64,000 nt of DNA from Gammaproteobacteria bacterium (GTDB lineage Bacteria; Pseudomonadota; Gammaproteobacteria; UBA6429; Thiohalophilaceae), in contig JAPHTF010000012.1 of assembly GCA_026197095.1 (NCBI GenBank), positions 30,570 to 94,569 of the forward strand, in the 5' to 3' direction. Made by a program: the position numbers and the translations under genes. The notes under the pieces are model-generated. The model ran no database searches. It had not been told where the DNA came from and worked only from the letters and a program-made list of their open reading frames with translations. Within the stretch, counting starts at the first letter, position 1; each line of letters begins with the position of its first letter. Below are positions 35,404-44,415 of this stretch, piece by piece.

Positions 35404-37185
35404 CTAAATACTGTTAATGTAATTTTTCCAATCCGCTGAGCATTGTTTCTTGTTACCCAGCGGGGGTACTTTTTCGGGATCAACATTGACTTGAATGACT
35501 GTTGGCTTGTCACGAAGAAATCCTGCTTTAATCTGATCTGCCAGCTTTGTGATATCAACACAATGATGTGCAACAGCACCAAGTGATTTTGCAAACATGA
35601 CAAAATCGTACTGGTGCAGTGTGGCACTCTCAGTACAGCCTAAACTACGTAGTTCATAATGAATCATTCCAAGCTGCATATTTGCATTGATAACCCATAC
35701 TATTGGAAGTTTTAGATCCACAGCCGTGGCTACTTCATTACCATTCATCAAAAAACAACCATCACCAACCATTGCCATGACATCAGAATCTGGTGACGCA
35801 AGTTTTGCTCCAATGACACCCGCTGTAGCATGCCCCATGCTTGCACCACCCCAAGCACTGATATACCTTCTGCCTATACGTTCAGGTAGATAATGTGTCG
35901 CCCAAAGTAAGATTGAATTTGAGTCCGCCAGAATGACTCCGTCATTGCCGACCGCTATATCAGCTGCTTTGATAATCTCTACTGGGGATGGAAGGCCTGC
36001 TTCATTTAAAACGTGTTCTTTTGGGAGAGGCCACACTTCGTACTTTATATAGGGTTCAAGCCATTTAGTCCGTTTGTTAGTATTTTCATCTTGCGGTAAG
36101 GCCATTAAGTTTTGATGAAGTTTTTTGCTAAAACACTGCCCATCAGAGACTATTCCTAAATCAGCTGGAAATACCTGACCAATATTGCTGGGATCAATAT
36201 TCACCTGAATCATTGCATGAGTTGGAATCAAAACTGTGTTCCATGAATTTGTCGCGTAACTACCAAAACCGGAACCAACAGTTAGAATGACATCAAATTT
36301 GTTATTTGCGAGAAGATTATCGGCACTTGCAGTAGCAGCAATCCCGACACTACCAATATAAGTTTTCGATAAGAAGGTTAAATCTTTTCCTTTAGCTCTG
36401 GGTGTTGATGCAATTGGTATTGAAAGATATTCACATATCTCCATTAATTGACTAACGGCATTAGATGATGCGCCACTTCCAAACAAAACTAGGGGCCGGC
36501 TTGATAGTCTAAGGAAATCAGCTGTATGAAGGACATCTTGTTCTGATGCACTAGGTGGTTGAGACAGATAGCTGTGTGGGTACCAATACTCTGGTGTTAC
36601 TTCTTTTGTCCAAAGGTCTCGAGGAATTGCGATATGTACTGGACCAGGTCTTCCTGATAGAGCTTTTGCAATTGCACAGCGTAGTCGGAACTGAAGAATT
36701 TTTTCAGAAACAATAATTTCACTGTGCTTACAAATTGATTTAAACATATCTGTGGTATCTATACCGGTATATGGCGTTGACTCTTGAAAATCTCCTCGGC
36801 CCCAGGTATCGATTGGATTCATGCCTGTGACTACAAGCATTGGTATGGAGTCCATATATGCAGAGGCAACACCCGTCATAAGGTTTGTTGCACCAGGACC
36901 TGTTGTAGAGCAACATACACTTAAGTTGCCTGATAACCGGCTATAGCAGTCAGCCATAAAAGCTGCGCCACCTTCATGTTTGGCCAAAACAAAGTCAATG
37001 TCTTCATGTTTTTCTAAGCTGACATGAAAAGGAATTGTTGCTCCACCAGGAATACCAAAAACTTTGCTTACGCCTGCCTGCACTAAAGTATCAACTACAA
37101 CATCAGCAATAGATTTTTTTTTATTACTGAAGAATTTTGTACTTGTATTTTTTGAGTGTGATGATTGTAGGTTAATTGCTTCCAT
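35404..37185 (-). CDS. Acetolactate-synthase-like TPP enzyme
   Basis: A 593-residue thiamine-diphosphate enzyme from the ATG at 37185, preceded by AGGGAG. It has the N-terminal PYR domain with catalytic Glu in AKHEGGAAFMADCYSRLSG, the TGPGATNLMTGVASAYMDS loop, DFQES, and a C-terminal PP domain with GDGCFLMNG and INANMQLGM. The metal-ligand Asn is kept, but the first of the usual Asn-Asn pair is Ala. No small regulatory subunit (IlvN/IlvH) is nearby, so this is probably a specialised carboligase or decarboxylase, not the branched-chain biosynthetic enzyme. An FAD-binding site cannot be judged by eye. Confidence 0.85.
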   Translation of the reverse strand: MEAINLQSSHSKNTSTKFFSNKKKSIADVVVDTLVQAGVSKVFGIPGGATIPFHVSLEKHEDIDFVLAKHEGGAAFMADCYSRLSGNLSVCCSTTGPGATNLMTGVASAYMDSIPMLVVTGMNPIDTWGRGDFQESTPYTGIDTTDMFKSICKHSEIIVSEKILQFRLRCAIAKALSGRPGPVHIAIPRDLWTKEVTPEYWYPHSYLSQPPSASEQDVLHTADFLRLSSRPLVLFGSGASSNAVSQLMEICEYLSIPIASTPRAKGKDLTFLSKTYIGSVGIAATASADNLLANNKFDVILTVGSGFGSYATNSWNTVLIPTHAMIQVNIDPSNIGQVFPADLGIVSDGQCFSKKLHQNLMALPQDENTNKRTKWLEPYIKYEVWPLPKEHVLNEAGLPSPVEIIKAADIAVGNDGVILADSNSILLWATHYLPERIGRRYISAWGGASMGHATAGVIGAKLASPDSDVMAMVGDGCFLMNGNEVATAVDLKLPIVWVINANMQLGMIHYELRSLGCTESATLHQYDFVMFAKSLGAVAHHCVDITKLADQIKAGFLRDKPTVIQVNVDPEKVPPLGNKKQCSADWKNYINSI

Positions 37186-37211
37186 GCACTTATTCTCCCT
37201 AAGTGTTAATA

Positions 37212-38480
37212 TCAAATTACATTTTTCTGTTTTAGAAAATTTTTATGTTTAAGCAATAGATTTTTGTTTATTAAATCCTTATAAACCTGACCAATTGCAC
37301 TTATATAGAGCGGCTCTTTTCCCACTCTAAGATCTTTCTTTATATCTTCTGTTGGATATATTGCTGAAGTTATACCGGTTTGTTTTGTACACTTAAAAAT
37401 ATCATCAAGAACAAACCCGACTATTGCATTTTTAATATAATCCGGTGTTTCAGGAGCAGTAATATATTTAATGAATTCGTTATGGTTTGTTTGCAGACAA
37501 TCACCACAACTCGGTATTTGCATTTCTGGAACCATACGATTCAATATATATTCATAGGTATTTTGTGGTTGCGCGTCCCAGCCAGCAATCATTGTGCGTA
37601 CAAATCCATCAGGATTTTTTATTTCATCGTAGAAAAAACCGGCATTAACCAAGCGACGTATATCATCAGCTACGGTATTATTTGCACCACTATCATCTGC
37701 ATTCCAAAATACAACCTGGTGCAATAGCTGTCGTAAAATTGGAAGATACCGGATAGTTGAGTTTATTTCGTCAAGACTTGTGGCTACATTTATTAGATCA
37801 ATTGGAGAGAGTGAGGCATCAAGCATCATCGAACCTTTTGGCAGCTCAAGCAAAGTTCCTTCGCTCATCCAATAAAAACTGCTCTTTGTTAGCTCAACAA
37901 AAGTTCCCGGTGTAAGTTTTGCTGCTGCTTCAGCTCCATGCGCCTTTAAAACTTTTTCATAGCTAAGTACGAGTGACTCAACAATGTGTGTCTTAATTTT
38001 AAAATTGTATTCTTGTTTATGAGTTATTTTGTAAAACAACTCAAATACATTCATTTCATAATAAATCGGGAAAAGGCTAATATCTTTCCAATACCTTCCA
38101 ACAACGTGGCATACCCAATCGGAGATAACATCAGGTGAAACATCTAAGATAGTTTCTCCCATATGCTGAGGGACCATGTGAGCCCAGCCAATCGGATAAA
38201 GTGCGACATGAGGGAAATGCTTTTGTGCGCTGGTAACAGTTTTATCAAGTTCATCCCAGTCTGGTGGACTGTCAGAAGTATGACAAATGGTTCCCCAAAG
38301 CCCCTTGTTATGCCCACCCAAAAATTCATGCCGATGATGATAGTGAATAAATATCATCGTGGCGCCAAGTTGAGCTACTTCCTTTTGCCCGAAAGAGGGA
38401 GTGGGGCCAACGACTTCATAGTCGCCAGCGTATATCAAATCCCCCTCGCTATGAACATCCTGGTTCATGTTTGTATCCAT
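37212..38480 (-). CDS. Unrecognised 422-aa protein, His-rich near N-terminus
   Basis: I do not recognise this family. The protein is 422 residues with no signal peptide or clear membrane segment. A dense histidine cluster lies at 46-67 (IHYHHRHEFLGGHNKG; His46, 48, 49, 51, 57, plus His67), followed by more His at 91, 101 and 106, which suggests metal binding. Later features are IYYEMNVFELFYKITHKQ near 140-155 and CGDC (325-328) with His333, a possible second metal or redox site. The middle is helical. It is second in a six-gene operon, 22 bases after the nitroreductase and 26 before the TPP enzyme, so it is likely to be an enzyme of the same pathway. Confidence 0.8.
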   Translation of the reverse strand: MDTNMNQDVHSEGDLIYAGDYEVVGPTPSFGQKEVAQLGATMIFIHYHHRHEFLGGHNKGLWGTICHTSDSPPDWDELDKTVTSAQKHFPHVALYPIGWAHMVPQHMGETILDVSPDVISDWVCHVVGRYWKDISLFPIYYEMNVFELFYKITHKQEYNFKIKTHIVESLVLSYEKVLKAHGAEAAAKLTPGTFVELTKSSFYWMSEGTLLELPKGSMMLDASLSPIDLINVATSLDEINSTIRYLPILRQLLHQVVFWNADDSGANNTVADDIRRLVNAGFFYDEIKNPDGFVRTMIAGWDAQPQNTYEYILNRMVPEMQIPSCGDCLQTNHNEFIKYITAPETPDYIKNAIVGFVLDDIFKCTKQTGITSAIYPTEDIKKDLRVGKEPLYISAIGQVYKDLINKNLLLKHKNFLKQKNVI

Positions 38481-38502
38481 TAATTAGACCTTTTGCAGCG
38501 TA

Positions 38503-39177
38503 CTACTGCTTTCCGTTCATCTTGCCCCAATGGACGATATCGGTAAAATCTCGACGTTGTTGTCTTGGTAAGTCTTTATTTGCACTGTGTCCAACTGCGA
38601 TGAGCATAGTGACTATATAGTCATCTGGAACATCGAGGTATTTCACAATGGCATCATGATCAAAACCAATTATCGGCAATGTTGCTAAATTCATACCATG
38701 CGCAGCTAGCATAAAACTCATAGCAGCCAGGCTAGAACCGCCTGCAGCATGTTCAATTTTGCGACCTTCATCTGGATACACAACATCAACCGCACCCATG
38801 TAAGCTTCGCGAGTGGTTTCATCGATATAACCGTTATCTTTAAATTGCTGAAGGATTTCAGCATCACGACGGTGTGGGTTTTTATCTCCAAGTACTGCTA
38901 CTACAGCAGAACAATCTAAAATCTGTTGTTGTCCCCAACATAAGGGATGCATTTCTTCTTTGGCTTTTTGATCATCAACAATGATGAAGTCCCAAGGTTG
39001 AAAGTTAAATGAAGATGGGCTGAGCGCAGTCAGTTCAAATAATTTTTTCCACTGACTGTTTGTAATAGCAGGGCCATTAGTTTCGAAGTAATGTACTGAA
39101 CGACGATTCTGCATAGCTTCTTCAAGGTTCATTGTTATTACAGGCTCTTGTTCTAAAATTGTGGCTACTTCACTCAT
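38503..39177 (-). CDS. Nitroreductase-family flavoprotein
   Basis: A 224-residue FMN-binding oxidoreductase: the NRRSVHYFETNGP segment near residue 25 binds FMN phosphate, PSSFNFQPWDFIIVDD follows near 55-70, and a C-terminal GHSAN loop is present. Members reduce nitro groups, quinones or flavins, or dehydrogenate small molecules in natural-product pathways. It is the first gene of the operon with an AAGGAGAAA site, and a palindrome lies 136 bases upstream in the region shared with a divergent TetR gene. Confidence 0.92.
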   Translation of the reverse strand: MSEVATILEQEPVITMNLEEAMQNRRSVHYFETNGPAITNSQWKKLFELTALSPSSFNFQPWDFIIVDDQKAKEEMHPLCWGQQQILDCSAVVAVLGDKNPHRRDAEILQQFKDNGYIDETTREAYMGAVDVVYPDEGRKIEHAAGGSSLAAMSFMLAAHGMNLATLPIIGFDHDAIVKYLDVPDDYIVTMLIAVGHSANKDLPRQQRRDFTDIVHWGKMNGKQ

Positions 39178-39312
39178 TATATTTCTCCTTAAACATTATG
39201 TTTTTTTCAATAACTAAAATCATTCACACATTAAAATATTACTAGCCATCATGTTCTATGGCCTTCCATATTTTCAACGTGGGCAGATATTGCAATAGAA
39301 ACTCCCTACTTA

Positions 39313-39334
39313 TAAGTGAACGAACATTCACTTA
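39313..39334. promoter_or_regulatory. Candidate TetR operator (palindrome)
   Basis: TAAGTGAA (39313-39320) and TTCACTTA (39327-39334) are perfect inverted copies with a 6-base spacer CGAACA. TetR-family operators are palindromes of this size. It is 136 bases before the nitroreductase ATG. Its right half, GAACATTCACTT, resembles GAATATTCATTA at 39525, next to the tetR gene. Confidence 0.6.
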
Positions 39335-39481
39335 GATTATAAAAATAGTAGTGCGATTTAACTTTAAAGTCAAATCAGTCATTATTTTATAATCAGAATG
39401 TATGGTATTGTTTATATAAGGATTATTTGCTTTTTATTGATTTTAGAAACAAATATTCTTAACATCCTATCTAAATAATTT

Positions 39482-39497
39482 TGTGATCTTAATCACA
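39482..39497. promoter_or_regulatory. CRP-like site
   Basis: TGTGA-TCTTAA-TCACA matches the CRP consensus TGTGA-N6-TCACA at both half-sites. It also partly resembles an FNR/DNR site (TTGAT-N4-ATCAA), but each half has GTGAT instead of TTGAT, favouring CRP. It lies 159 bases before the tetR ATG and about 305 before the nitroreductase ATG. Confidence 0.55.
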
Positions 39498-39521
39498 TAA
39501 ACAATGCTGGAATTATGTATA

Positions 39522-39535
39522 AATGAATATTCATT
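39522..39535. promoter_or_regulatory. Second candidate TetR operator
   Basis: AATGAATATTCATT is a perfect 14-base palindrome, 120 bases before the tetR ATG. Its right half resembles the right half of the 39313 palindrome, which would fit autoregulation. Confidence 0.4.
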
Positions 39536-39655
39536 AATATTTAAGTCTAAATAGACGATAAATAGCAAAGTTTAATGGATTTACTAGAATATGTGGCTAA
39601 TGTGGGATAATCCAGACATAACTTATGTCATACAAATACTTGGAATAAATACGCG

Positions 39656-40273
39656 ATGATAAAAAAACGACTATCGGCAGAAGAAAGAAGGGCATCGATA
39701 CTTGCGCTGTCGAAAGGGCTTTTTGCGCAATTTGGGCTTCATGGTGTTTCTGTTGGTACTATAGCAAAAGCATGTAATGTTTACCCTGCTGTAATTTACC
39801 AACATTTTCCTTCTAAAGAAGCTTTATATGAGGCGGTTTTAAATGAATATGCGTGCAAGAGAGAAGAATATATTGATGTCATACTCTCCGGGCCTTCTGA
39901 TTTTGCTAATGTTTTATTTCGAATGACTCAAGTGTATGTTAAATCAAGGCTTGTCGATCCTGATGCAATTCGCATTGAGCTTCACAGTGCATTATACGAT
40001 AACAAATCAACTGAAAGTTTGTTTATTAATCAATGGAAAGGTTTTACAGATTATATTGAATTCTCTTTGGAAGAAATGATTGATGAAAAAGAAATTCCAG
40101 AAAGTGACATTCGACTTGCTGGGCTTTTATATACTGGTTTGTTACGTGAATTTATTTATACAATGGGTATTAGCCGAGAAAAACACTATAGTGATATTAA
40201 TATTGACTATGCAACTAAAGAACTAGTAAACATGTTTTTACGTGCTGTTGGTATTAAACCACTTAACTGGTGA
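39656..40273 (+). CDS. TetR/AcrR family transcriptional regulator
   Basis: A 205-residue repressor-type protein. The N-terminal HTH is at about 10-55 (RRASILALSKGLFAQFGLHGVSVGTIAKACNVYPAVIYQHFPSKEALY), a clear TetR_N domain. The rest is the helical ligand and dimer domain. It is divergent from the six-gene nitroreductase operon, with palindromes between, so it is the likely controller of that pathway; the ligand may be a pathway substrate or product. GGAATAA lies about 10 bases before the ATG. Confidence 0.92.
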   Translation: MIKKRLSAEERRASILALSKGLFAQFGLHGVSVGTIAKACNVYPAVIYQHFPSKEALYEAVLNEYACKREEYIDVILSGPSDFANVLFRMTQVYVKSRLVDPDAIRIELHSALYDNKSTESLFINQWKGFTDYIEFSLEEMIDEKEIPESDIRLAGLLYTGLLREFIYTMGISREKHYSDINIDYATKELVNMFLRAVGIKPLNW

Positions 40274-40370
40274 GCGCTGAATCCATACTTTACGTAGAAT
40301 AAGGATATGAATTAAACAATAAGATTGCAGGTTAGGGGAAAGTATATAAATTTAAATTGAAGATAAAAAT

Positions 40371-40406
40371 AAACCCCGCCCAATAATTCGGGCAAGGTAT
40401 TTTTTA
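40371..40406. terminator. Terminator after cold-shock gene
   Basis: CCCCGCCC (40374-40381) and GGGCAAGG (40390-40397) pair with two G-T wobbles around an 8-base loop. On the minus strand a T-rich run follows, as expected for the end of the cold-shock gene; the tetR gene ends on the other side. Confidence 0.75.
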
Positions 40407-40422
40407 AATTATGTATAAAAGA

Positions 40423-40662
40423 TTAGTGATGAGTACTACTTATTTGGTCATCAGGTATGTCACCTAATTTAATCTCTGTTGCATGTTGTCCTTTTGGACC
40501 TGCAGTCACCTCATATTCTACAACTTGTCCTTTTTTCAGGGTTTTATAGCCTTCCATAGTAATCACCGAGAAATGCGCGAAAATATCTTCGCCACCTTCA
40601 GTAGGTGAAATAAACCCATAACCTTTACTGTTACTGAACCACTTTACCGTACCTATAGACAT
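40423..40662 (-). CDS. Cold-shock protein (CspA family)
   Basis: A 79-residue single cold-shock domain with RNP1 KGYGFISP and RNP2 DIFAHFS, and the usual GTVKWF opening. It binds single-stranded nucleic acid and melts RNA structure. A ten-residue polar tail (DIPDDQISSTHH) extends past the usual ~70-residue domain. It is divergent from clpS with 221 bases between; a similar csp gene (cspD) sits divergent from clpS in enterobacteria, so this may be the CspD equivalent. Confidence 0.95.
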   Translation of the reverse strand: MSIGTVKWFSNSKGYGFISPTEGGEDIFAHFSVITMEGYKTLKKGQVVEYEVTAGPKGQHATEIKLGDIPDDQISSTHH

Positions 40663-40883
40663 TGCTTCCTAGCCTCCGTGTCATTGAAAAATATCAATTG
40701 ATCCCATACATTCCAATGAGGTCAGAATTAATATCCACAAAAATTGTGAAATAACTACTTACCATATTGAAACTACGACCATCAAAAGTAAATATAGACA
40801 ATATTTAACAATCTGCACAAATTTTAATCATCATTTTAAAACCAGTGTCACAAAAAAAGGTCTAATAAGTTAGAATTTGAATT

Positions 40884-41219
40884 ATGAGCAAAGAGTTACA
40901 ACAAATACCCGATGATGGGATCGACGACGGTGTTGCGGTCCAGGAGGCGAAACCTAAACTTAAGAAACCACCTATGTATAAGGTGCTTATTCTTAATGAT
41001 GATTACACACCCATGGACTTTGTTGTGCATATTCTTGAGGCATTTTTTAATCTATCTCACGAAAAAGCACAAAATATAATGTTAAATGTCCATACTAAAG
41101 GCAAAGGCGTCTGTGGCGTCTATACTCGGGATGTAGCAGAAACAAAAGTTGAGCAAGTAAACGATTATTCGAGACAGAATCAACATCCGTTGTTATGCAC
41201 AATGGAAGCGGATTCATAA
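40884..41219 (+). CDS. clpS: ClpS adaptor of the N-degron pathway
   Basis: A 111-residue adaptor that delivers proteins with Leu, Phe, Tyr or Trp at the N-terminus to ClpAP. A flexible N-terminus is followed by the core [20 protein letters not shown], where Asn-Asp-Asp and the later His in LNVHTKGKG form the N-degron pocket. clpA follows 18 bases later. The transferases that make Leu- and Phe-tagged substrates (aat, bpt) are encoded 3-5 kb away. Confidence 0.97.
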   Translation: MSKELQQIPDDGIDDGVAVQEAKPKLKKPPMYKVLILNDDYTPMDFVVHILEAFFNLSHEKAQNIMLNVHTKGKGVCGVYTRDVAETKVEQVNDYSRQNQHPLLCTMEADS

Positions 41220-41237
41220 ACCTAAAGGCCATATAAG

Positions 41238-43505
41238 ATGTTGGATAAAGAACTCGAACAAACCCTAAACCAGGCATTTCGTGAAGCACGGGGTAATAAC
41301 CATGAATTCATGACAGTTGAGCACTTATTGTTAGCCTTGCTTGACAATAATGTTTCGCGTGAAATTTTACTTGCTTGCGGAGCCGATATTCCTGCTTTGA
41401 AAGCAGAACTTGTGACCTTCTTAGAGGAAACTGTGCCGTTACTTCCACCTAATGACGATCGAGATACCCAGCCTACCCTGGGGTTTCAACGCGTATTACA
41501 ACGTGCTGTATTTCATGTGCAGTCATCAGGAAAGCAAGAAGTATCAGCCGCAAATGTATTAGTGGCTATTTTTAGTGAGCAGGAATCTCAGGCTGTATTC
41601 TTCCTCAAAAAACAAGATATCAGCCGTTTGGAAGTCGTTAATTATCTCTCACATGGAATCAACCGATTGTCATCTGATGAAGAGGTAGATGAAGACATTG
41701 AGTTAGCAAATGATGAGCAAGAATCATCACCTCAAAATCCGTTAACTCAATACACCACAAACCTGAATGAATTAGCTGCAACTGGAAAAATTGATCCACT
41801 TATTGGTCGAGCAGATGAAGTAGAACGTACAATTCAGGTTTTATGTCGTCGTCGTAAAAATAATCCTTTGTTTGTTGGTGAAGCCGGTGTGGGAAAAACC
41901 GCATTAGCTGAAGGTCTTGCGAAACGTATTGTCGAAGAAGATGTACCTGATATTATTAAAGATGCAGTCATTTATTCACTTGATTTGGGTGCCTTGCTAG
42001 CAGGCACAAAATACCGAGGTGACTTTGAAAAACGTTTTAAAGCGGTCATGGTGCAGCTTCGTAAAGAAGATAATGCTATTTTGTTCATTGATGAAATTCA
42101 TACCATTATTGGTGCCGGTGCGGCTTCGGGTGGTGCAATGGATGCCTCCAACCTGATTAAGCCTGTTTTATCAAATGGCGAGTTAAAGTGCATTGGCTCA
42201 ACAACCTATCAGGAATATCGCGGTATTTTTGAAAAAGATCGTGCCTTGGCACGTCGGTTCCAGAAAATTGATGTGCCGGAACCCACTGTTGAAGAATGCG
42301 TACAAATTCTTCAGGGTTTAAAGAGCCGTTTTGAGGAACATCATGATGTTAAATACACTCAACCCGCGCTGCGTGGTGCGGCTGAATTATCTGAACGCTA
42401 TATTAATGATCGTCATTTACCGGATAAGGCGATTGATGTGATTGATGAAGCAGGGGCCTATCAACAGCTTCAACCTGCCTCAAAACGGAAGAAAACAATC
42501 GGCATTAAAGAGATTGAATATATTGTTGCTAAAATTGCACGTATTCCGCCAAAAACAGTCTCCAATGATGATATGACGACACTTAAAAATCTTGAGCGTA
42601 ATCTTAAGCTGGTTATTTTTGGACAAGATGCTGCAATTGATAGCCTTGCGACAGCGATTAAGCTCTCGCGTGCGGGATTAGGCCATGAAGATAAGCCGAT
42701 TGGTTCATTTTTATTTGCTGGCCCAACAGGCGTAGGTAAGACTGAAGTTACGCGTCAATTAGCGCTTATAATGGGTATCGAGCTCATCCGTTTTGATATG
42801 TCAGAATACATGGAACGTCATACTGTTTCACGCTTAATTGGTGCCCCTCCGGGATATGTTGGTTATGACCAGGGTGGTTTGTTAACAGAAGAGATTAATA
42901 AACATCCTCATGCGGTGCTTTTATTAGATGAAATTGAAAAAGCACATCCTGAAGTCTTTAATCTACTCCTTCAGGTCATGGATCATGGCACACTAACGGA
43001 TAATAATGGCCGTAAAGCAGACTTCCGTAATATTACCATTATCATGACAACAAATGCTGGTGCTGAGCAATTAAGTCGTTCTTCAATGGGCTTCACAACC
43101 CAAGATCATTCTTCTGATGGTATGGAGTCGATTAAAAAATCTTTCTCGCCCGAGTTTAGAAACCGTTTGGATGGCATTATTCAGTTTAAACAGCTGAGCC
43201 AGGATATGATTGCCCAGGTTGTAGATAAGTTTATTTTTGAGTTTGAACATCAACTTGAAGAGAAAGGCGTTTCACTATCAATTGATGATGAAGTGCGTAC
43301 CTGGTTGGCGATTAAAGGCTATGACCCGGTTATGGGTGCACGCCCAATGACGCGTGTCATTCAAGAGCAGCTGAAAAAGCCACTTGCAGAAGACTTACTC
43401 TTTGGCAGCCTGACAAAAGGCGGTCATGTCACTGTGAAAGTGAAAAATGATGAGTTAGTGTTTGATATGCAGAGCAAAAATTTGCCAGCAAAACAGGATG
43501 CTTAA
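41238..43505 (+). CDS. clpA: ATP-dependent Clp protease ATPase subunit ClpA
   Basis: A 755-residue AAA+ unfoldase that feeds substrates to ClpP. In order: Clp_N repeat domain (about 1-145), AAA-1 with Walker [11 protein letters not shown] (about 215), AAA-2 with [10 protein letters not shown] (about 495), [12 protein letters not shown], and a C-terminal D2-small domain with GARPMTR. Length is normal for ClpA, without the long ClpB middle domain. ClpP is not in the window. Confidence 0.98.
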   Translation: MLDKELEQTLNQAFREARGNNHEFMTVEHLLLALLDNNVSREILLACGADIPALKAELVTFLEETVPLLPPNDDRDTQPTLGFQRVLQRAVFHVQSSGKQEVSAANVLVAIFSEQESQAVFFLKKQDISRLEVVNYLSHGINRLSSDEEVDEDIELANDEQESSPQNPLTQYTTNLNELAATGKIDPLIGRADEVERTIQVLCRRRKNNPLFVGEAGVGKTALAEGLAKRIVEEDVPDIIKDAVIYSLDLGALLAGTKYRGDFEKRFKAVMVQLRKEDNAILFIDEIHTIIGAGAASGGAMDASNLIKPVLSNGELKCIGSTTYQEYRGIFEKDRALARRFQKIDVPEPTVEECVQILQGLKSRFEEHHDVKYTQPALRGAAELSERYINDRHLPDKAIDVIDEAGAYQQLQPASKRKKTIGIKEIEYIVAKIARIPPKTVSNDDMTTLKNLERNLKLVIFGQDAAIDSLATAIKLSRAGLGHEDKPIGSFLFAGPTGVGKTEVTRQLALIMGIELIRFDMSEYMERHTVSRLIGAPPGYVGYDQGGLLTEEINKHPHAVLLLDEIEKAHPEVFNLLLQVMDHGTLTDNNGRKADFRNITIIMTTNAGAEQLSRSSMGFTTQDHSSDGMESIKKSFSPEFRNRLDGIIQFKQLSQDMIAQVVDKFIFEFEHQLEEKGVSLSIDDEVRTWLAIKGYDPVMGARPMTRVIQEQLKKPLAEDLLFGSLTKGGHVTVKVKNDELVFDMQSKNLPAKQDA

Positions 43506-43525
43506 CTAAAAGATATAGGCTCTTA

Positions 43526-43599
43526 AACCACAGAGGCCACAGAGTTACACAGAGTAATAATTACTTTTATCTCTGAGAACCTCTGTGGCCTCTGTGGTT
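43526..43599. repeat. Long inverted repeat between clpA and infA
   Basis: The 19-base arms at 43526-43544 and 43581-43599 are perfect inverted copies, built on the unit CCACAGAGG; each arm is itself made of two similar parts and a third CACAGAG copy is in the 36-base loop. It sits between convergent genes and could stop transcription both ways, though T-runs are modest. Short-period repeats of this CACAGAGGCC type occur as dispersed elements in other bacteria. Confidence 0.75.
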
Positions 43600-43610
43600 A
43601 AATTCTTTTA

Positions 43611-43829
43611 TTATCTTCCGCGGAAGACGATTCGACCTTTTGTTAAGTCGTAAGGAGTCAGCTGAACAGTTACTTTATCTCCGGTTAAAATACGAATATA
43701 GTTTTTACGCATTTTTCCAGAAATGTGTGCAGTAACCACGTGTCCATTTTCCAGTTCAACTTTAAATGTTGTATTAGGCATTGTATCAACGACAGTGCCT
43801 TCCATTTCAATATGTTCTTCTTTCGCCAT
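43611..43829 (-). CDS. infA: Translation initiation factor IF-1
   Basis: A 72-residue S1/OB-fold protein, the standard length for IF-1, starting [22 protein letters not shown] and ending KGRIVFRGR. It binds the ribosomal A site during initiation. It is convergent with clpA, as in many gammaproteobacteria. Confidence 0.98.
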   Translation of the reverse strand: MAKEEHIEMEGTVVDTMPNTTFKVELENGHVVTAHISGKMRKNYIRILTGDKVTVQLTPYDLTKGRIVFRGR

Positions 43830-43950
43830 TTATATCTCTAAACCACTGTTAAAAGTCGGAGGTTAAAAATCAGGCGCAATAATGCCTGAATCAGGCGAAA
43901 ACATCAAAGACTGATTGCTTTAGTAAGTAAATAAATTGTGTTTTTTAAAT

Positions 43951-44184
43951 CTATGCAGTAATTTTTGTCCACTCAATAGGTTGCCATACAACATGAGGAT
44001 GTGTTGCTTCTTCAGAAATAACGATATCCATACCTAAAAACTGAGTCAGTTTTGCGAGATCCTGGATTTCGGATAATTGCTGACGCAATGCATCAAAGTG
44101 TGCCTGGTTAATATAGAGTAGGTTGGCATGATACCCATGGCTTAATTCAAAGTCGTGAGAGAGGTGATAGAGGAAGCTTAACAT
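43951..44184 (-). CDS. Small conserved hypothetical protein, 77 aa
   Basis: I do not recognise this family. It is a 77-residue soluble protein beginning MLSFLYHLSHDFELSHGYHANLLYIN with five His residues in the first half and a WQPIEWTKI end. An AAGGAGG ribosome site, perfect to consensus, stands a few bases before the ATG and strongly supports translation. It lies between infA and the bpt-aat genes on the same strand, in its own 570-base interval. Confidence 0.6.
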   Translation of the reverse strand: MLSFLYHLSHDFELSHGYHANLLYINQAHFDALRQQLSEIQDLAKLTQFLGMDIVISEEATHPHVVWQPIEWTKITA

Positions 44185-44415
44185 GGTGAAACCCTCCTTT
44201 TATCCTGTTTCAGGATAGTTGCTAGAGTTTAACAATGCAGGATAATTGGGATATTGCTGCATTATTGTATATATCGGCTGTTTTTCTCCCTGTTTAAATA
44301 AATATAGCTAATATTTGTGACATTATTGTTAAATATTGAAAAAAACATGTGATCAGGCACAAGATATTGTGTTTTTTGTGAGATATTTCACTAAATGTGG
44401 TGGTAAAGGGGGCGG

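Larger units (their letters stand above)
39178..39655. other. Regulatory region between nitroreductase operon and tetR
   Basis: 478 bases without a gene separate two divergent starts. It is very AT-rich. It holds a 22-base palindrome (39313), a CRP-like site (39482) and a 14-base perfect palindrome (39522), listed separately. No small gene or stable RNA is evident. The length suggests complex control of the operon. Confidence 0.6.

Noticed and set aside
35394..35627. Upstream in-frame extension of the class IV aminotransferase
   Set aside because: It overlaps the end of the TPP-enzyme gene and the added residues look like non-coding translation; a strong AGGGGA site and the family N-terminus place the start at 35393.
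34431..37185. Ordinary branched-chain biosynthesis (IlvB and IlvE)
   Set aside because: No ilvN/ilvH, ilvC or ilvD is adjacent, and the two genes are embedded with nitroreductase, globin and TusA genes. It cannot be fully excluded without the rest of the genome.
39482..39497. FNR/DNR site
   Set aside because: Half-sites are GTGAT/ATCAC, not TTGAT/ATCAA. CRP fits better, though cross-binding by FNR-family proteins cannot be excluded.
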